Shown: positions 1-7,525, counted from the stretch's first letter. The stretch: DNA of 19,260 nucleotides from an archaeon (GCA_021828185.1 JAKASI010000018.1:1-19260); one strand, 5' to 3'. Notes: generated from the letters alone by a model not told the origin. Numbers and translations: made by a program.

Positions 1-251
1 TAAAGCAGCCCCAGTATCACCATCATCACTCCCATCGCATCCAGGATTCCCTGAGAGGGCAGGCTCCCGCCGGCGCCCACGAGGAACGTACCCGACAGGT
101 CCTTCGGGGCGAGCACCAAGGCGACCCCGGTCGCGTCGGAGAACGCGAACGCCACCCAGCAGACCAGTGCGGCGACGACGGTGGGACCCTTGAAAAGGAG
201 GCTCTTCTTCAGCGCCTCCTTCCTCGCATCTATTTCACTCTCTTCTCCCAT
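1..251 (-). CDS. Membrane protein of unknown function, N-terminal part (cut by window edge)
   Basis: An open minus-strand frame begins at ATG 251 and runs off the left edge, giving about 83 residues beginning MGEESEIDARKEALKKSLLF. The charged head is followed by a hydrophobic stretch (about residues 24-38, VVAALVCWVAFAF), a polar Gly/Ser-rich loop, and the beginning of a second hydrophobic segment (GVMMVILGLL) at the edge. This suggests an integral membrane protein with a short cytoplasmic N-terminus. A weak TATA-like sequence (cctaaca on the minus strand, near 272-279) lies about 25 bases before the ATG, so the message is probably leaderless. The family cannot be recognised from this fragment. 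Confidence 0.6.
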   Translation of the reverse strand, partial: MGEESEIDARKEALKKSLLFKGPTVVAALVCWVAFAFSDATGVALVLAPKDLSGTFLVGAGGSLPSQGILDAMGVMMVILGLL

Positions 252-325
252 GCAGAACTCTCACTGGTAAAGTCGTGTTAGGGCGGTCTTGAAACAGTAG
301 ATATGCGTTGCCTCTCCCGGATGGG

Positions 326-1018
326 CTACCTGAAGGATATGCGATATGCCTCTTGGCCGTGCTCCGGGTACTCCTTGGTCCTGGCGATCGTCTCATGGAG
401 CTCGACCGCCCCTCGCAGCGAGGGCTCCGATGAGAGTATCTGACCCATCCTGATGTTGCAGAGGGTCTCTCCCTTGGCTGCGGCCTCTGCCATCCTGGTG
501 GCGCCCACCACGGCGTGGCCTATCACAGTGAAGTCACCCGCAATCTCCTCTAACGCGCAGCGCCCGGAGTCGACGCCAAGAGCCAGCCCGACGTGGGCGG
601 GGAGGTTCCTGGCGTTCTTCCTGTGCTCAGGGAAGATTTCCCCCTCGAACGCTTCGTGGGCGCGCCTGCAGAAGGTCAGAACCTCGTTGAGGAACCTAGA
701 ATGGTTGGACCCATAGATCCAGTAGACTACAAAGCCGTCTCCTGTGAACTTGTCAAACCAGGCATGGTTCTCCAGGGCCAGGCGCCGCATCTTCTCAGTG
801 AACGATGTGGTGATGGTTGCGTACGCTCTTGATGAAATCGCTTCCCTCATCAGATGTGTCGACCCCCGTATGTCCCCGATCACGACGTGAATGCCGGTCT
901 GGTCCCCAGCGCCGATCAGGCGGGTTAGCTCTTCCCTTGAGATCGTCTTTTCCCAGTCGATGGGAGCGTGAAGGTTCAGCTTCTGAAGTCCCACCTCGCC
1001 CCTCGCGTCTGTGTTCAT
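326..1018 (-). CDS. Class III adenylate/guanylate cyclase-like protein
   Basis: This 230-residue protein is essentially a single class III nucleotide cyclase catalytic domain (about residues 42-200), which in active members makes cAMP or cGMP from ATP or GTP. The first metal-binding Asp is in VVIGDIRGST (D49). K90 and the second metal Asp D94 are in DKFTGDGFV. The base-selecting position is probably D162 in AGDFTVIG. In the helix that normally reads G-x-x-V-N-x-A-x-R the sequence is GHAVVGATR, so the transition-state Arg is kept (R175) but the Asn is replaced by V171. There is no membrane segment or sensor domain, so it would be cytoplasmic. A TATA box at 1053-1060 precedes the ATG. The fold assignment is strong; catalytic activity is uncertain because of the missing Asn. 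Confidence 0.85.
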   Translation of the reverse strand: MNTDARGEVGLQKLNLHAPIDWEKTISREELTRLIGAGDQTGIHVVIGDIRGSTHLMREAISSRAYATITTSFTEKMRRLALENHAWFDKFTGDGFVVYWIYGSNHSRFLNEVLTFCRRAHEAFEGEIFPEHRKNARNLPAHVGLALGVDSGRCALEEIAGDFTVIGHAVVGATRMAEAAAKGETLCNIRMGQILSSEPSLRGAVELHETIARTKEYPEHGQEAYRISFR

Positions 1019-1052
1019 CTAGCTTTGAGCGCGCGGAATGGTCCGCCCGGCC

Positions 1053-1060
1053 CTTATAAC
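1053..1060 (-). promoter_or_regulatory. TATA box for the cyclase-like gene
   Basis: The minus strand reads gttataag about 38 bases before the ATG at 1018, in otherwise GC-rich sequence, which fits an archaeal TFB/TBP promoter. Confidence 0.55.
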
Positions 1061-1134
1061 CGACCCGGACTGAACTTGGATTGCTGAACGATCAGAGCCC
1101 GTTGATCTCCTTCGACCCGAGACCCAGCTGAACA

Positions 1135-2295
1135 TCAGGCCACTCGAACTTTGACGTCGGAATATCCTAGGAACCGGCCCAGCCCATCGGCTTCCTCGCG
1201 CGATGCTGATGCGATTGACTGTGGGAGCTCCTGAAACGCCGTGATGTCGACCTCCAGCGTCTTGTTCCTCCTGACGTGAGACCAGGTCCCAGCGGCCCGA
1301 CCGTCAACCAGGAGGACCGGTGAGACCCACCCCGCTGGCCTATAGACGCGCCCGTGCTCAGCAGGCCCGACGATGTTTCGGTGAGATTTGTGCCCCAGCA
1401 GAAACGAATCGAAGAATGGAAGGAGCCGCACCGTGTGCCCGTCCAGGCTGGCGGCGACCAGTTCAGGGAGGTCCTCCTGGAGCACCGAGGCGCTCCACCC
1501 CTCGACGTCAACCCTCGCCGTTTCCCCTTCACCCAGAGCCCAGACCCTCTTTGCGTCCGCCGCCGTCATCCCTGTCCAGACGGCGAAGTCGTAGACAGTG
1601 GATGGTCCGTGGGCCCTGAGATACCTCAGCAACAGCCCCTTCTCCGCCCGCCGCTGCGGCATGTCCTTCCAGCGCGGGACCCACCTGTCGGCCCTGACGA
1701 ACGTCGACTCGCCGCCTATGTTCGGCCCGGAGCAGTAGACGCCCCTGGCTCCGGCCAGATGGAGGAGGTAGTTCGCCGGGAGGGAAAGAGGGCCGAAGTC
1801 CACCCACGGGACCTTCTTCTCGTTCCCCCAGCCGACGCCCCCGCTCTTGTATCTCACCTTGTAGCCCATCGCCCTCGACACTTTGACGGCCAGCGCGGCC
1901 TGCGTGGTCGGCTCGTCGAGGGCCTCTAGGACCGAGCCCACCAGCTCTTCGAGCTTCGCGGCCGGCACTCCCCTGCCCAGCACCCACCGTATCTCGCGCT
2001 CGGCGCGCAGTGCGCTCCCCCTGACGAAGAGGGCGAGGTCGTCTGACGGAACAATGAACATGGTTCTCCGCATGCACCAAGCCTTGGAGAGGGTGCGTTC
2101 CTTCCAGATCGCGGCATCAAAGTCCGAAAGCGCGATTCCACTGACCCGGGCCCAAATCGAGATCTGGGCAGCGGAAAGCAGCTGAGCCTGGGCCCCTCCG
2201 ATGTCAGAAGGGACCGAGGTAAGCGCGCCTGCCGACAATCTCTTGGTCAGGCGCTGCTTTGACAGCCTGAAAGCCGTGACCTGCTCCCATTTCAC
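1135..2295 (-). CDS. Winged-helix DNA glycosylase of the AlkZ/YcaQ (HTH_42) family
   Basis: The 386-residue product, from a GTG start at 2295, matches the HTH_42 family, whose studied members (Streptomyces AlkZ, E. coli YcaQ) excise bulky alkylated bases or unhook interstrand cross-links. Seen here: the N-terminal helix VKWEQVTAFRLSKQRLTKRL; IGGAQAQ carrying the QxQ catalytic motif (Q36, Q38, close to Q37/Q39 of AlkZ); MRRTMFIVPSDDL; and a C-terminal LLPFFDSFLLGHKSHRNIV block. The frame stays open upstream to 2520, but the first 75 residues there are low-complexity, Arg-rich, unlike the family and overlap the divergent transporter start, so the GTG just before the conserved helix is preferred (TTG 2322 is an alternative). 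No strong TATA box was seen. Family call is firm; substrate unknown. Confidence 0.88.
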   Translation of the reverse strand: MKWEQVTAFRLSKQRLTKRLSAGALTSVPSDIGGAQAQLLSAAQISIWARVSGIALSDFDAAIWKERTLSKAWCMRRTMFIVPSDDLALFVRGSALRAEREIRWVLGRGVPAAKLEELVGSVLEALDEPTTQAALAVKVSRAMGYKVRYKSGGVGWGNEKKVPWVDFGPLSLPANYLLHLAGARGVYCSGPNIGGESTFVRADRWVPRWKDMPQRRAEKGLLLRYLRAHGPSTVYDFAVWTGMTAADAKRVWALGEGETARVDVEGWSASVLQEDLPELVAASLDGHTVRLLPFFDSFLLGHKSHRNIVGPAEHGRVYRPAGWVSPVLLVDGRAAGTWSHVRRNKTLEVDITAFQELPQSIASASREEADGLGRFLGYSDVKVRVA

Positions 2296-2442
2296 CTTCT
2301 GGGCGGCTTCCGATGGTTGTCGCAAAGCGGACGCTTCTCGAGCCTTCGCCTCTCTCGCGCCGTCAAAGAAGTTTCCTCGTGTCGGCACAAAGTGACCGGA
2401 ACGCCGGCCAACCCGTAAGAAGCCCTCCCCAGACCGCGAAGT

Positions 2443-3687
2443 GTGCAACCCGCCGAGGCCGTCCCTGCAAGGGTGAAACACGGCAGGGCTAGGGCGCTCG
2501 GCTTCACTTCTGTGGGCCACTTCGTCAACGATGGGTCGGTCTTCTTCCTCCCGTTGGTCGTAGACCTGCTCGCCGCGCTGAAAGGGGCCACACCCCTCGA
2601 AGTTGCGGTCCTCCTGTTCCTCTTCTACTTCAGCTCGATGGTGGCCAGCGTCTTCGTCGGACGGTGGGCCGACAGGACGGGCGCCCCTGGGGGGCTAATG
2701 GCGGTGGGCATCGGGTGCCTCGGCCTAGGGCTGATCGGGTTCTATGCCGCCATATCCTACTCGGCTGGCACGCAGCTCTTCTCCTACAGCCTCCTCTGCG
2801 ACCTTACTATGGGCGTCGGAAGCTCGTTCTATCATCCCCTAGGAGGGAGCGTCCTGCAGGCGTCATTCGAGGGTGGAGCCAGCGGGCGGGCGCTGGGCAT
2901 CAACGGGGCCATGGGGAGCCTAGGAAGAGCCCTGTACCCATCGCTGTTCTTCGTAGCTGCCGCAGCTCTGACTCCGCCTGGTTCGCTCGGGTTCTTCGGC
3001 CTGGTGGGCCTGGGAGCTTCGCTGCTCATCTGGGCTGGCCTGGGAAGGATCGAGGGAGCGAAGCGGAAGCGCGGGGCGCCTGGTCCGTCGGTCAAGAGCG
3101 CCCTCACAAGGCCCATGGTGATGCTCCTGGGCGTCTCGTTCCTGAGGTCTGTGGCCCTGTTCGGGGTTGCAGCGTATGCCCCCATCTTCCTGACCACCCA
3201 GCGAGGTCTCGGGGTGAGCTCCATCCTCGGTCTATCCTTGACCGCGTTCTACGCCTCTGCGATTGTAGGACAGCCTTTCTTCGGAATGCTGACGGACAAG
3301 GTCGACCACAGGCTGATACTTGCTATCTCGGCGGTCGGGGCGGCCCTCGCCATCGGCGGGTATGTGAACACGAGTGGCGTCGTTAGCATTGCCCTCCTCT
3401 CACTCTACGGTTTCTTCGCCTACACAGGCTTCCCCCTGTTGATGTCGCTGGCGTCAGACTACTCGCAGCAGGCCTCGGCCCTGGGCAATTCCATCGTGTG
3501 GGGGCTTGGGGCGACCGGCGGGAACGCCGTCGGGCCCATACTCGTCTACGCCATCGCCCTCGACCAGTACAGCCACCTCGGCTATGCCTTCGAACTGATG
3601 GCCGGGCTGGCCGTGGTTTCCGCTTTGGGAGCCGCGCTGCTGCCCAAGCCCGCCCCCCGTGAAGACCGGAAGGTGCAGCCCCCCTGA
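2443..3687 (+). CDS. Major facilitator superfamily transporter (fosmidomycin-resistance-like)
   Basis: This 414-residue very hydrophobic protein has about twelve membrane segments, as expected for an MFS secondary transporter. The N-terminal GHFVND (residues 25-30), leading into the first helix, resembles the Fsr (fosmidomycin resistance) branch. GRWADRTG (73-80) is the MFS loop 2-3 signature with Asp77 and Arg78. The cytoplasmic linker between halves is basic (GRIEGAKRKRGAPG), and a short polar tail follows the last helix. The start is GTG 2443, with an in-frame GTG at 2473 as an alternative; a weak TATA-like gtaagaag lies near 2415. It is divergent from the glycosylase gene. An efflux role is inferred from family only; the substrate cannot be read from sequence. 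Confidence 0.85.
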   Translation: MQPAEAVPARVKHGRARALGFTSVGHFVNDGSVFFLPLVVDLLAALKGATPLEVAVLLFLFYFSSMVASVFVGRWADRTGAPGGLMAVGIGCLGLGLIGFYAAISYSAGTQLFSYSLLCDLTMGVGSSFYHPLGGSVLQASFEGGASGRALGINGAMGSLGRALYPSLFFVAAAALTPPGSLGFFGLVGLGASLLIWAGLGRIEGAKRKRGAPGPSVKSALTRPMVMLLGVSFLRSVALFGVAAYAPIFLTTQRGLGVSSILGLSLTAFYASAIVGQPFFGMLTDKVDHRLILAISAVGAALAIGGYVNTSGVVSIALLSLYGFFAYTGFPLLMSLASDYSQQASALGNSIVWGLGATGGNAVGPILVYAIALDQYSHLGYAFELMAGLAVVSALGAALLPKPAPREDRKVQPP

Positions 3688-3790
3688 AGCTGTCTCAGGC
3701 TCCACCCAAAGCCTCCTGAGGCCCGACCCGCTCGAGCCTGCGGTCACGGGAGCAGGCGGAAGGATGGCCAGCATGCGAAACACTTGATTG

Positions 3791-3796
3791 ATATAT
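3791..3796 (+). promoter_or_regulatory. TATA box for the PH-domain membrane protein
   Basis: gatatatcc at 3790-3798 is an AT-rich island in GC-rich sequence about 28 bases before GTG 3822, giving an expected leaderless transcript. Confidence 0.6.
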
Positions 3797-3821
3797 CCGC
3801 CACGACGGTTTTGCGGCCATC

Positions 3822-4343
3822 GTGGAAGAGGACAAGGATGTAATCTGGAGCGGCAGGCCGTGGATCGGACCCTCGATTGTGGCCAGGACAGTCGAGGTGC
3901 TCGTGGTCGGCATCATCGTGTTCGGGGGGATGTCTGTCTTGGGTGCCCTGTCGCTGTCGCTGCTTGGGGTCCCTCTCTACGTCATGATAGCGGGAGTCCT
4001 GGCAGCGGCATGGCTTGTGTCGGTCGCCGACCTGCTCGTCATGCGGGCTTCCAACAGGTACGTGATCCGCCAGAATTCTGTCGAGGTTGACCAAGGGATA
4101 GTCGGGAAGCGTTCGCTTGTCGTCTCGCCGTCGGCCTTCTCCGAGCTCGAAGTCGAGCAGGGGATTGTAGGGAGGATGCTGAACTATGGGAGCCTCGAAG
4201 TGAGGTCCCAGGGAGGGCAGCAGCTGAACCTGAGGCGCATACGCGACCCGAAGGGGGTCTCTACCAAGGTCAGAGGGGTCATGACCGTGCCGACGGTCAA
4301 GGTAGTCAGGGACGAGCGGGCCCCGGAGACGCCGCCGGGCTGA
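3822..4343 (+). CDS. Membrane-anchored bacterial-type PH domain protein (YdbS-like)
   Basis: The 173-residue protein begins MEEDKDVIWSGRPWIGPSIV, an N-terminus typical of the bPH2/DUF304 group. Two adjacent hydrophobic helices follow (about residues 20-40 and 42-65), then a PH-like beta domain (about 70-155) starting at ASNRYVIRQNSVEVDQGIVG and including LEVEQGIVGRMLNYGSLEV. The topology would put the PH domain on one face of the membrane, probably cytoplasmic. The C-terminal tail is polar and Pro-rich. The start is GTG 3822, chosen because the TATA box at 3791 is at leaderless spacing and the conserved domain begins right there. It may interact with other membrane proteins, but nothing in the sequence names a partner. 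Confidence 0.8.
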   Translation: MEEDKDVIWSGRPWIGPSIVARTVEVLVVGIIVFGGMSVLGALSLSLLGVPLYVMIAGVLAAAWLVSVADLLVMRASNRYVIRQNSVEVDQGIVGKRSLVVSPSAFSELEVEQGIVGRMLNYGSLEVRSQGGQQLNLRRIRDPKGVSTKVRGVMTVPTVKVVRDERAPETPPG

Positions 4344-4413
4344 GCAGAGGGTCCTGGCTATGGCGGCATGAGACTTGCCTCTCCGTCACCTCTGGTGCGC
4401 TCTGCCGGCCAGC

Positions 4414-4653
4414 TTACTGGGCCCGCAGCCTGAGCTTCCAGCCGTCGAATCTCGTGATCTCGACGTTGTAATTGGTGGTCGCCTCGTATCTGAAGTAGAT
4501 CCAGACCATCACCGCGATGAGGAAGTTCCAGGGGAAGAGAAAGCCCGTGAGGATGAACGACAGGGCGCCGTAGATCAGGGCTTCGTCGTGTTTCTCCTGC
4601 TTCATCCTTGGCAGGAGGGACACCATCGTGCTCGCCAGCGCCAGGGCAGCCAC
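4414..4653 (-). CDS. Membrane protein, C-terminal part of a probably frameshifted gene
   Basis: The frame encodes up to 79 residues from a GTG at 4653. A hydrophobic block (about residues 24-56, starting ALIYGALSFILTG) is long enough for two membrane helices joined at FPWNF, followed by a short soluble tail ending GWKLRLRAQ. A stop lies only five codons upstream of the GTG in this frame, and there is no promoter or ribosome-binding site. The GTG overlaps the reading frame of the upstream ORF in a region with two GGGG runs. It is therefore most likely the second half of the gene that starts at 5003: adding one G joins them into a 196-residue, roughly four-helix protein. No family recognised. 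Confidence 0.6.
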   Translation of the reverse strand: MAALALASTMVSLLPRMKQEKHDEALIYGALSFILTGFLFPWNFLIAVMVWIYFRYEATTNYNVEITRFDGWKLRLRAQ

Positions 4654-5003
4654 ATGCCCCGCTCCCCTTCAGCCTTCGCGCGCTCTATCATCTGGCTCAG
4701 GTCGGCGTAGCGCGAGAGGCGGCGCCTCGCCAGGGTGTAGTACAGAATCCCCGCGAGAATGCTGACCAGGCCGACGGCCTCGAAGTAGACTGTCGAGCCG
4801 TTTTCCAGGAAGTAGCCGGTGAGGTTGTATGGGGTGGCGCCCGAGACAGCTATCAGCACGATGGAGCCGACCAGGACGAGCATGGCAGACAGTACGGCGT
4901 CGGCTACTCGCCCGTTCCTCTCCGAGCCGGTGAGCCTGGCATACCACACTCCGCTGGCATGAATGAGGTCGTCGGCCACCGGAACACCTCCGGGCGTGGC
5001 CAT
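4602..5003 (-). CDS. Membrane protein, N-terminal part of a probably frameshifted gene
   Basis: From ATG 5003 this frame gives 133 residues: a soluble head (residues 1-33), two likely membrane helices (about 35-55, AVLSAMLVLVGSIVLIAVSG, and 72-92, VYFEAVGLVSILAGILYYT), then a charged amphipathic helix RRRLSRYADLSQMIERAKAE. After residue 116 the protein turns into an unnatural Trp/Arg/Cys-rich tail ending at the stop at 4602. The tail is the shadow of the frame used by the downstream half. The ATG at 5003 is preferred over ATG 5039 because an AT-rich agatatctac on the minus strand (about 5026-5035) sits at leaderless distance. The product and the neighbouring GRAM-like gene are in the same orientation. 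No family recognised. Confidence 0.6.
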   Translation of the reverse strand: MATPGGVPVADDLIHASGVWYARLTGSERNGRVADAVLSAMLVLVGSIVLIAVSGATPYNLTGYFLENGSTVYFEAVGLVSILAGILYYTLARRRLSRYADLSQMIERAKAEGERGMWLPWRWRARWCPSCQG

Positions 5004-5088
5004 CCTTCGTCCACATGGGCAAGAAGTAGATATCTCCACCTCATGTTGGCGTCCGAGGGGCTAGTCGACGTGAAAGGGTCCCTACGTT

Positions 5089-5796
5089 TTAACTGGAGAA
5101 GTCGTCGCCGAGAGGAGATATTCGCCTGTAGAAGACGTCTCCACCTGAAGCCGGAGAACGTCGCAGAAGATGCTTTGAGGATAGCAGGTCACAGGCTGCC
5201 TGGACCTGGTCTGGATCGAGGTCGACGCCGTACTCGCCCTCTACGTCTTCTTCTATCTCGAGCACCCCCTTTTCCTGCATGTCTGCCATGGTGTGCAGCA
5301 CCCTCCCCTCCAGACTCTCGGTCGGCGGAGCAGCCGGCAGCGCGGTGAAGACCTGTGTCCCCTCCTTGATTCTGTCAATGACGGGCGCCCATTCGTCCAA
5401 GTTCCGCTTTCTACGGCCCGTCAAGGTTTCAGTGAAGACCATGCCGTGGGGCCCGCTCTGGTCTTTCCAGGTGACCTCGAGGCTCGGTCTCCCGAAGTCC
5501 CCCTTGTGCCCCTTCACAGATGCAGCCGCCAGGGGGATGAACACGTTTGGGGCCTGCTTCGGAATCGAGCCGAGGTCCTCTACCTGTGAGTAGAGAAGAA
5601 GGTGATCTCCGAAGAAGCCGACGGGGAGGTCTTCCCCTACGTCGTTGGTGCAGACGAAGATCAACCGCTGGTTGGTGAGGACCAGGGTGCCCTCTCTCGT
5701 GCCCACTCCGAACTCGGCTTCTACTTCCTTGGACGCTCCACCGGCCCTCATGGTAGCACCCTGCTCCTGTGCGAGTATCATCTCTGACTGGCTCAT
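5089..5796 (-). CDS. GRAM/PH-like domain protein with C-terminal helical domain
   Basis: The 235-residue soluble protein has an N-terminal beta-rich region (about 20-145) with the pattern GTLVLTNQRLIFV (residues 36-48), the hallmark of GRAM and bacterial PH-like domains (a strand-turn in which a stored ligand or lipid surface is contacted in eukaryotic relatives). It is followed by a linker and a mostly helical segment (about 160-212, ending ACDLLSSKHLLRR) that could be a small winged-helix or protein-interaction module. No membrane helix or signal peptide is seen. A TATA-like ccttatca (5825-5832) lies about 32 bases before the ATG. It sits in a cluster with another PH-domain membrane protein and a split membrane protein, suggesting a membrane-surface role by context only. 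Confidence 0.65.
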   Translation of the reverse strand: MSQSEMILAQEQGATMRAGGASKEVEAEFGVGTREGTLVLTNQRLIFVCTNDVGEDLPVGFFGDHLLLYSQVEDLGSIPKQAPNVFIPLAAASVKGHKGDFGRPSLEVTWKDQSGPHGMVFTETLTGRRKRNLDEWAPVIDRIKEGTQVFTALPAAPPTESLEGRVLHTMADMQEKGVLEIEEDVEGEYGVDLDPDQVQAACDLLSSKHLLRRSPASGGDVFYRRISPLGDDFSS

Positions 5797-5824
5797 GCTC
5801 GAACGTCGTGCAGCGGGCCATCGG

Positions 5825-5832
5825 TGATAAGG
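5825..5832 (-). promoter_or_regulatory. TATA box for the GRAM-like gene
   Basis: On the minus strand ccttatca lies about 32 bases before ATG 5796, consistent with archaeal promoter spacing and a very short leader. Confidence 0.5.
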
Positions 5833-5890
5833 ATTCTGAGCGAGTCCTTCGGACGGTTTGGCCTGAAAGGCGAGCCCGCGGCGGTGCTTC

Positions 5891-6544
5891 TCATCCCAAG
5901 CCTTCGGCGACAGGCCAGAAGTCGGCGACCGCGGCGCACTCTACTCCGTTTCTCTGGCACATCTTGGCGAGCTCTGAGCCTTCTATGGCATACCTAGCGT
6001 CCGCGGCCATGACGGCGGGAAAATCGGAGGCCCCGTCCCCGACGAAGATGACCTCGTAGCCTCTCTGCTTGTACCGTCGAACTACGTCGTCCTTGAGGTT
6101 GGTCGATTCCTTCGTCCTTCGCCGTGGGAAAGTGAGTCGCACGCCATCCTCTCCCACCGTCGTCCTCGGCGAGTAGACCTGGATGTCTTCGGCGTTCCGA
6201 ACCCTGCCCAGGACGTGGTCGATGCAGAAGTCGAGGCCGTAGCTGGCCACGGCCACGGGGGTCCCGATGGGTTCGGCTGCGGCCAAGAGCTCTTCAAAGC
6301 CTGCCCTGACCTGCACGTGTTCATCGACAAGACTCAGGATCGAAGCTTTCGTGACGCGCCTCATGAGGGCGTACTGGCGGCGCAGACACTCCTCGAAAGA
6401 AAATGCGCCACGGAGGTACTCTTCGTGGTAGCGTCTCCAGTCTCCGTCTGCGAACCTCGACAGGACTAGCTCCCCCGTATCCACGTCGGTGATTGTCCCG
6501 TCGAAATCGCAGAGGACGACCGAGGCCTGACTTCGCGCCTTCAT
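5891..6544 (-). CDS. HAD-superfamily phosphatase (phosphoserine phosphatase/MtnX-like)
   Basis: The 217-residue product, from ATG 6544, carries all four HAD motifs. These are the nucleophile and acid/base pair in VVLCDFDGTITD (D13, D15), motif II Ser in VAVASYG (S101), motif III Lys in NLKDD (K151), and motif IV VGDGASD (D170, D174). The helical cap between motifs I and II (about 25-90) marks subclass C1/IB, the group containing phosphoserine phosphatase and the MtnX phosphatase of methionine salvage. The frame is open to 6682, but the TATA box at 6589-6596 is too close to ATG 6577 for that start, and ATG 6544 directly precedes the first beta strand. It would be a soluble Mg-dependent phosphomonoesterase; substrate not determined. 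Confidence 0.85.
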   Translation of the reverse strand: MKARSQASVVLCDFDGTITDVDTGELVLSRFADGDWRRYHEEYLRGAFSFEECLRRQYALMRRVTKASILSLVDEHVQVRAGFEELLAAAEPIGTPVAVASYGLDFCIDHVLGRVRNAEDIQVYSPRTTVGEDGVRLTFPRRRTKESTNLKDDVVRRYKQRGYEVIFVGDGASDFPAVMAADARYAIEGSELAKMCQRNGVECAAVADFWPVAEGLG

Positions 6545-6588
6545 TCCAGCCAACCCATGTGACTCGTGTGTGGCCATGCTCCCTTGGA

Positions 6589-6596
6589 CTATAAGT
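6589..6596 (-). promoter_or_regulatory. TATA box for the HAD phosphatase gene
   Basis: The minus strand reads acttatag here. With transcription beginning about 26 bases downstream (near 6566), the first usable start is ATG 6544, which decides the gene start. Confidence 0.55.
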
Positions 6597-6799
6597 CCCG
6601 CCCAACGTTCCAGCTTACCGCTCAAAGGGCGCTTTGCATGGTTCTGCGAGGAGATGCATAGCCGTATCCACCCACACATCAAATCCGGCCATGCGTGGGG
6701 AAGACGCTCTTGAGGTACGTGGCCGGCGGAGGTCCGACCTGATTCGGCGAGCTAGTGACTCGCGTCCAGCCCCAGCCACCGCAGGGAACTGCCGACCGT

Positions 6800-7486
6800 T
6801 CAATATCCGCTCTTGAGTAGGCCGGCGTAGTCGAACACCATGACACCGTCGCTGTTGCCCAGTGCATACTGGAACTCCTGCTGGTATTCAGGCCGATTTG
6901 AAACCGCGAAGGCTCCGACCGAGCCGATGACGCCTGTTTTGATGTACTGCTGCTGGCTTGGGAAGTAAGTCTCCAGTATCAGCAGGTCGGGTCTCAGAGG
7001 CGACAGCATGTCCGTGGTGGTCACCGCGGTCTGACATCTGCACGAGCCCAGGTCTCCAAGCAGGCTCTCCTGGGCCGGCAGGCTCAGGGCCGACATGTCG
7101 AGGCTGACTCCGTCTTCGCCCAGACCGAAGATCGCTGGGGGGATAGGCTGCGAGGAATTGGTAATGTAAAGGGCGAAGAAGATCTTCAGCTGGTCTGAGT
7201 GGGCGGAGGTCACGAAGAACGACAGCTCGCTCCCGTTGAACAGAAGGTTCCCCTGCCTGTAGACCTGGAAGAAGACCGTGTTGAAACCGTGGGCTGTCGC
7301 GAAGCTCAGCATCTGGCCGAAGTTGGACTCGCCGACCCGCCCGTTTCCTTGGTTCACGTAGAGGATGACCGGCTTCTGGTCTCCGCCCCGGGAATACGAC
7401 CAGCCGGCAGCGACGAGGACAGCGACGCCGATGATGGTCGCGACGTAGAGGGCAGCCCTGCGGGAGCTCCGCTTCTTCCTTCTCAA
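6800..7486 (-). CDS. Membrane-anchored extracytoplasmic protein of unknown function, possible TIM-barrel fold
   Basis: The 228-residue product has a very basic N-terminus (RRKKRSSRR), one membrane helix (about 11-28, AALYVATIIGVAVLVAAG) and then a soluble domain presumably outside the cell. The domain shows regularly spaced hydrophobic strands (ILYVNQG, NTVFFQVYRQG, LKIFFALYI, DLLILETYF, GVMVFDYAG) with intervening helices such as NFGQMLSFATAHGF. Such spacing resembles the first strands of (beta/alpha)8 barrel glycosidase-like proteins, but this is inference. Two cysteines sit at CRC (149-151). The start is TTG 7486; no ATG or GTG in frame is near, and a TATA-like atttaag at 7519-7525 precedes it by about 36 bases. 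It lies downstream of the nitroreductase remnant and has its own promoter. Confidence 0.6.
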   Translation of the reverse strand: MRRKKRSSRRAALYVATIIGVAVLVAAGWSYSRGGDQKPVILYVNQGNGRVGESNFGQMLSFATAHGFNTVFFQVYRQGNLLFNGSELSFFVTSAHSDQLKIFFALYITNSSQPIPPAIFGLGEDGVSLDMSALSLPAQESLLGDLGSCRCQTAVTTTDMLSPLRPDLLILETYFPSQQQYIKTGVIGSVGAFAVSNRPEYQQEFQYALGNSDGVMVFDYAGLLKSGY

Positions 7487-7518
7487 AGTCTGCCTCGGTG
7501 ACCAGGCGTGTCGGCGGG

Positions 7519-7525
7519 ATTTAAG
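7519..7525 (-). promoter_or_regulatory. TATA-like box for the membrane-anchored unknown gene
   Basis: The minus strand reads cttaaat about 36 bases before TTG 7486. It sits at the very end of the truncated nitroreductase frame. Confidence 0.4.

Noticed and set aside
1354..1929. 191-codon plus-strand open frame opposite the glycosylase
   Set aside because: Pro/Arg-rich shadow of the real minus-strand gene.
2296..2520. 75-residue N-terminal extension of the glycosylase frame
   Set aside because: It is low-complexity, unlike the HTH_42 family N-terminus, and overlaps the start of the divergent transporter gene.
3694..3720. Hairpin CTCAGG/CCTGAG after the MFS gene as a terminator
   Set aside because: Only six base pairs, a long loop and no U-run; not better than chance in this composition.
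6545..6799. Gap of about 255 bases with short frames on both strands and a small gcgag/ctcgc hairpin near 6749
   Set aside because: No frame has a promoter or family features, and no tRNA or C/D-box pattern was convincing; apart from the HAD promoter I see nothing supportable.
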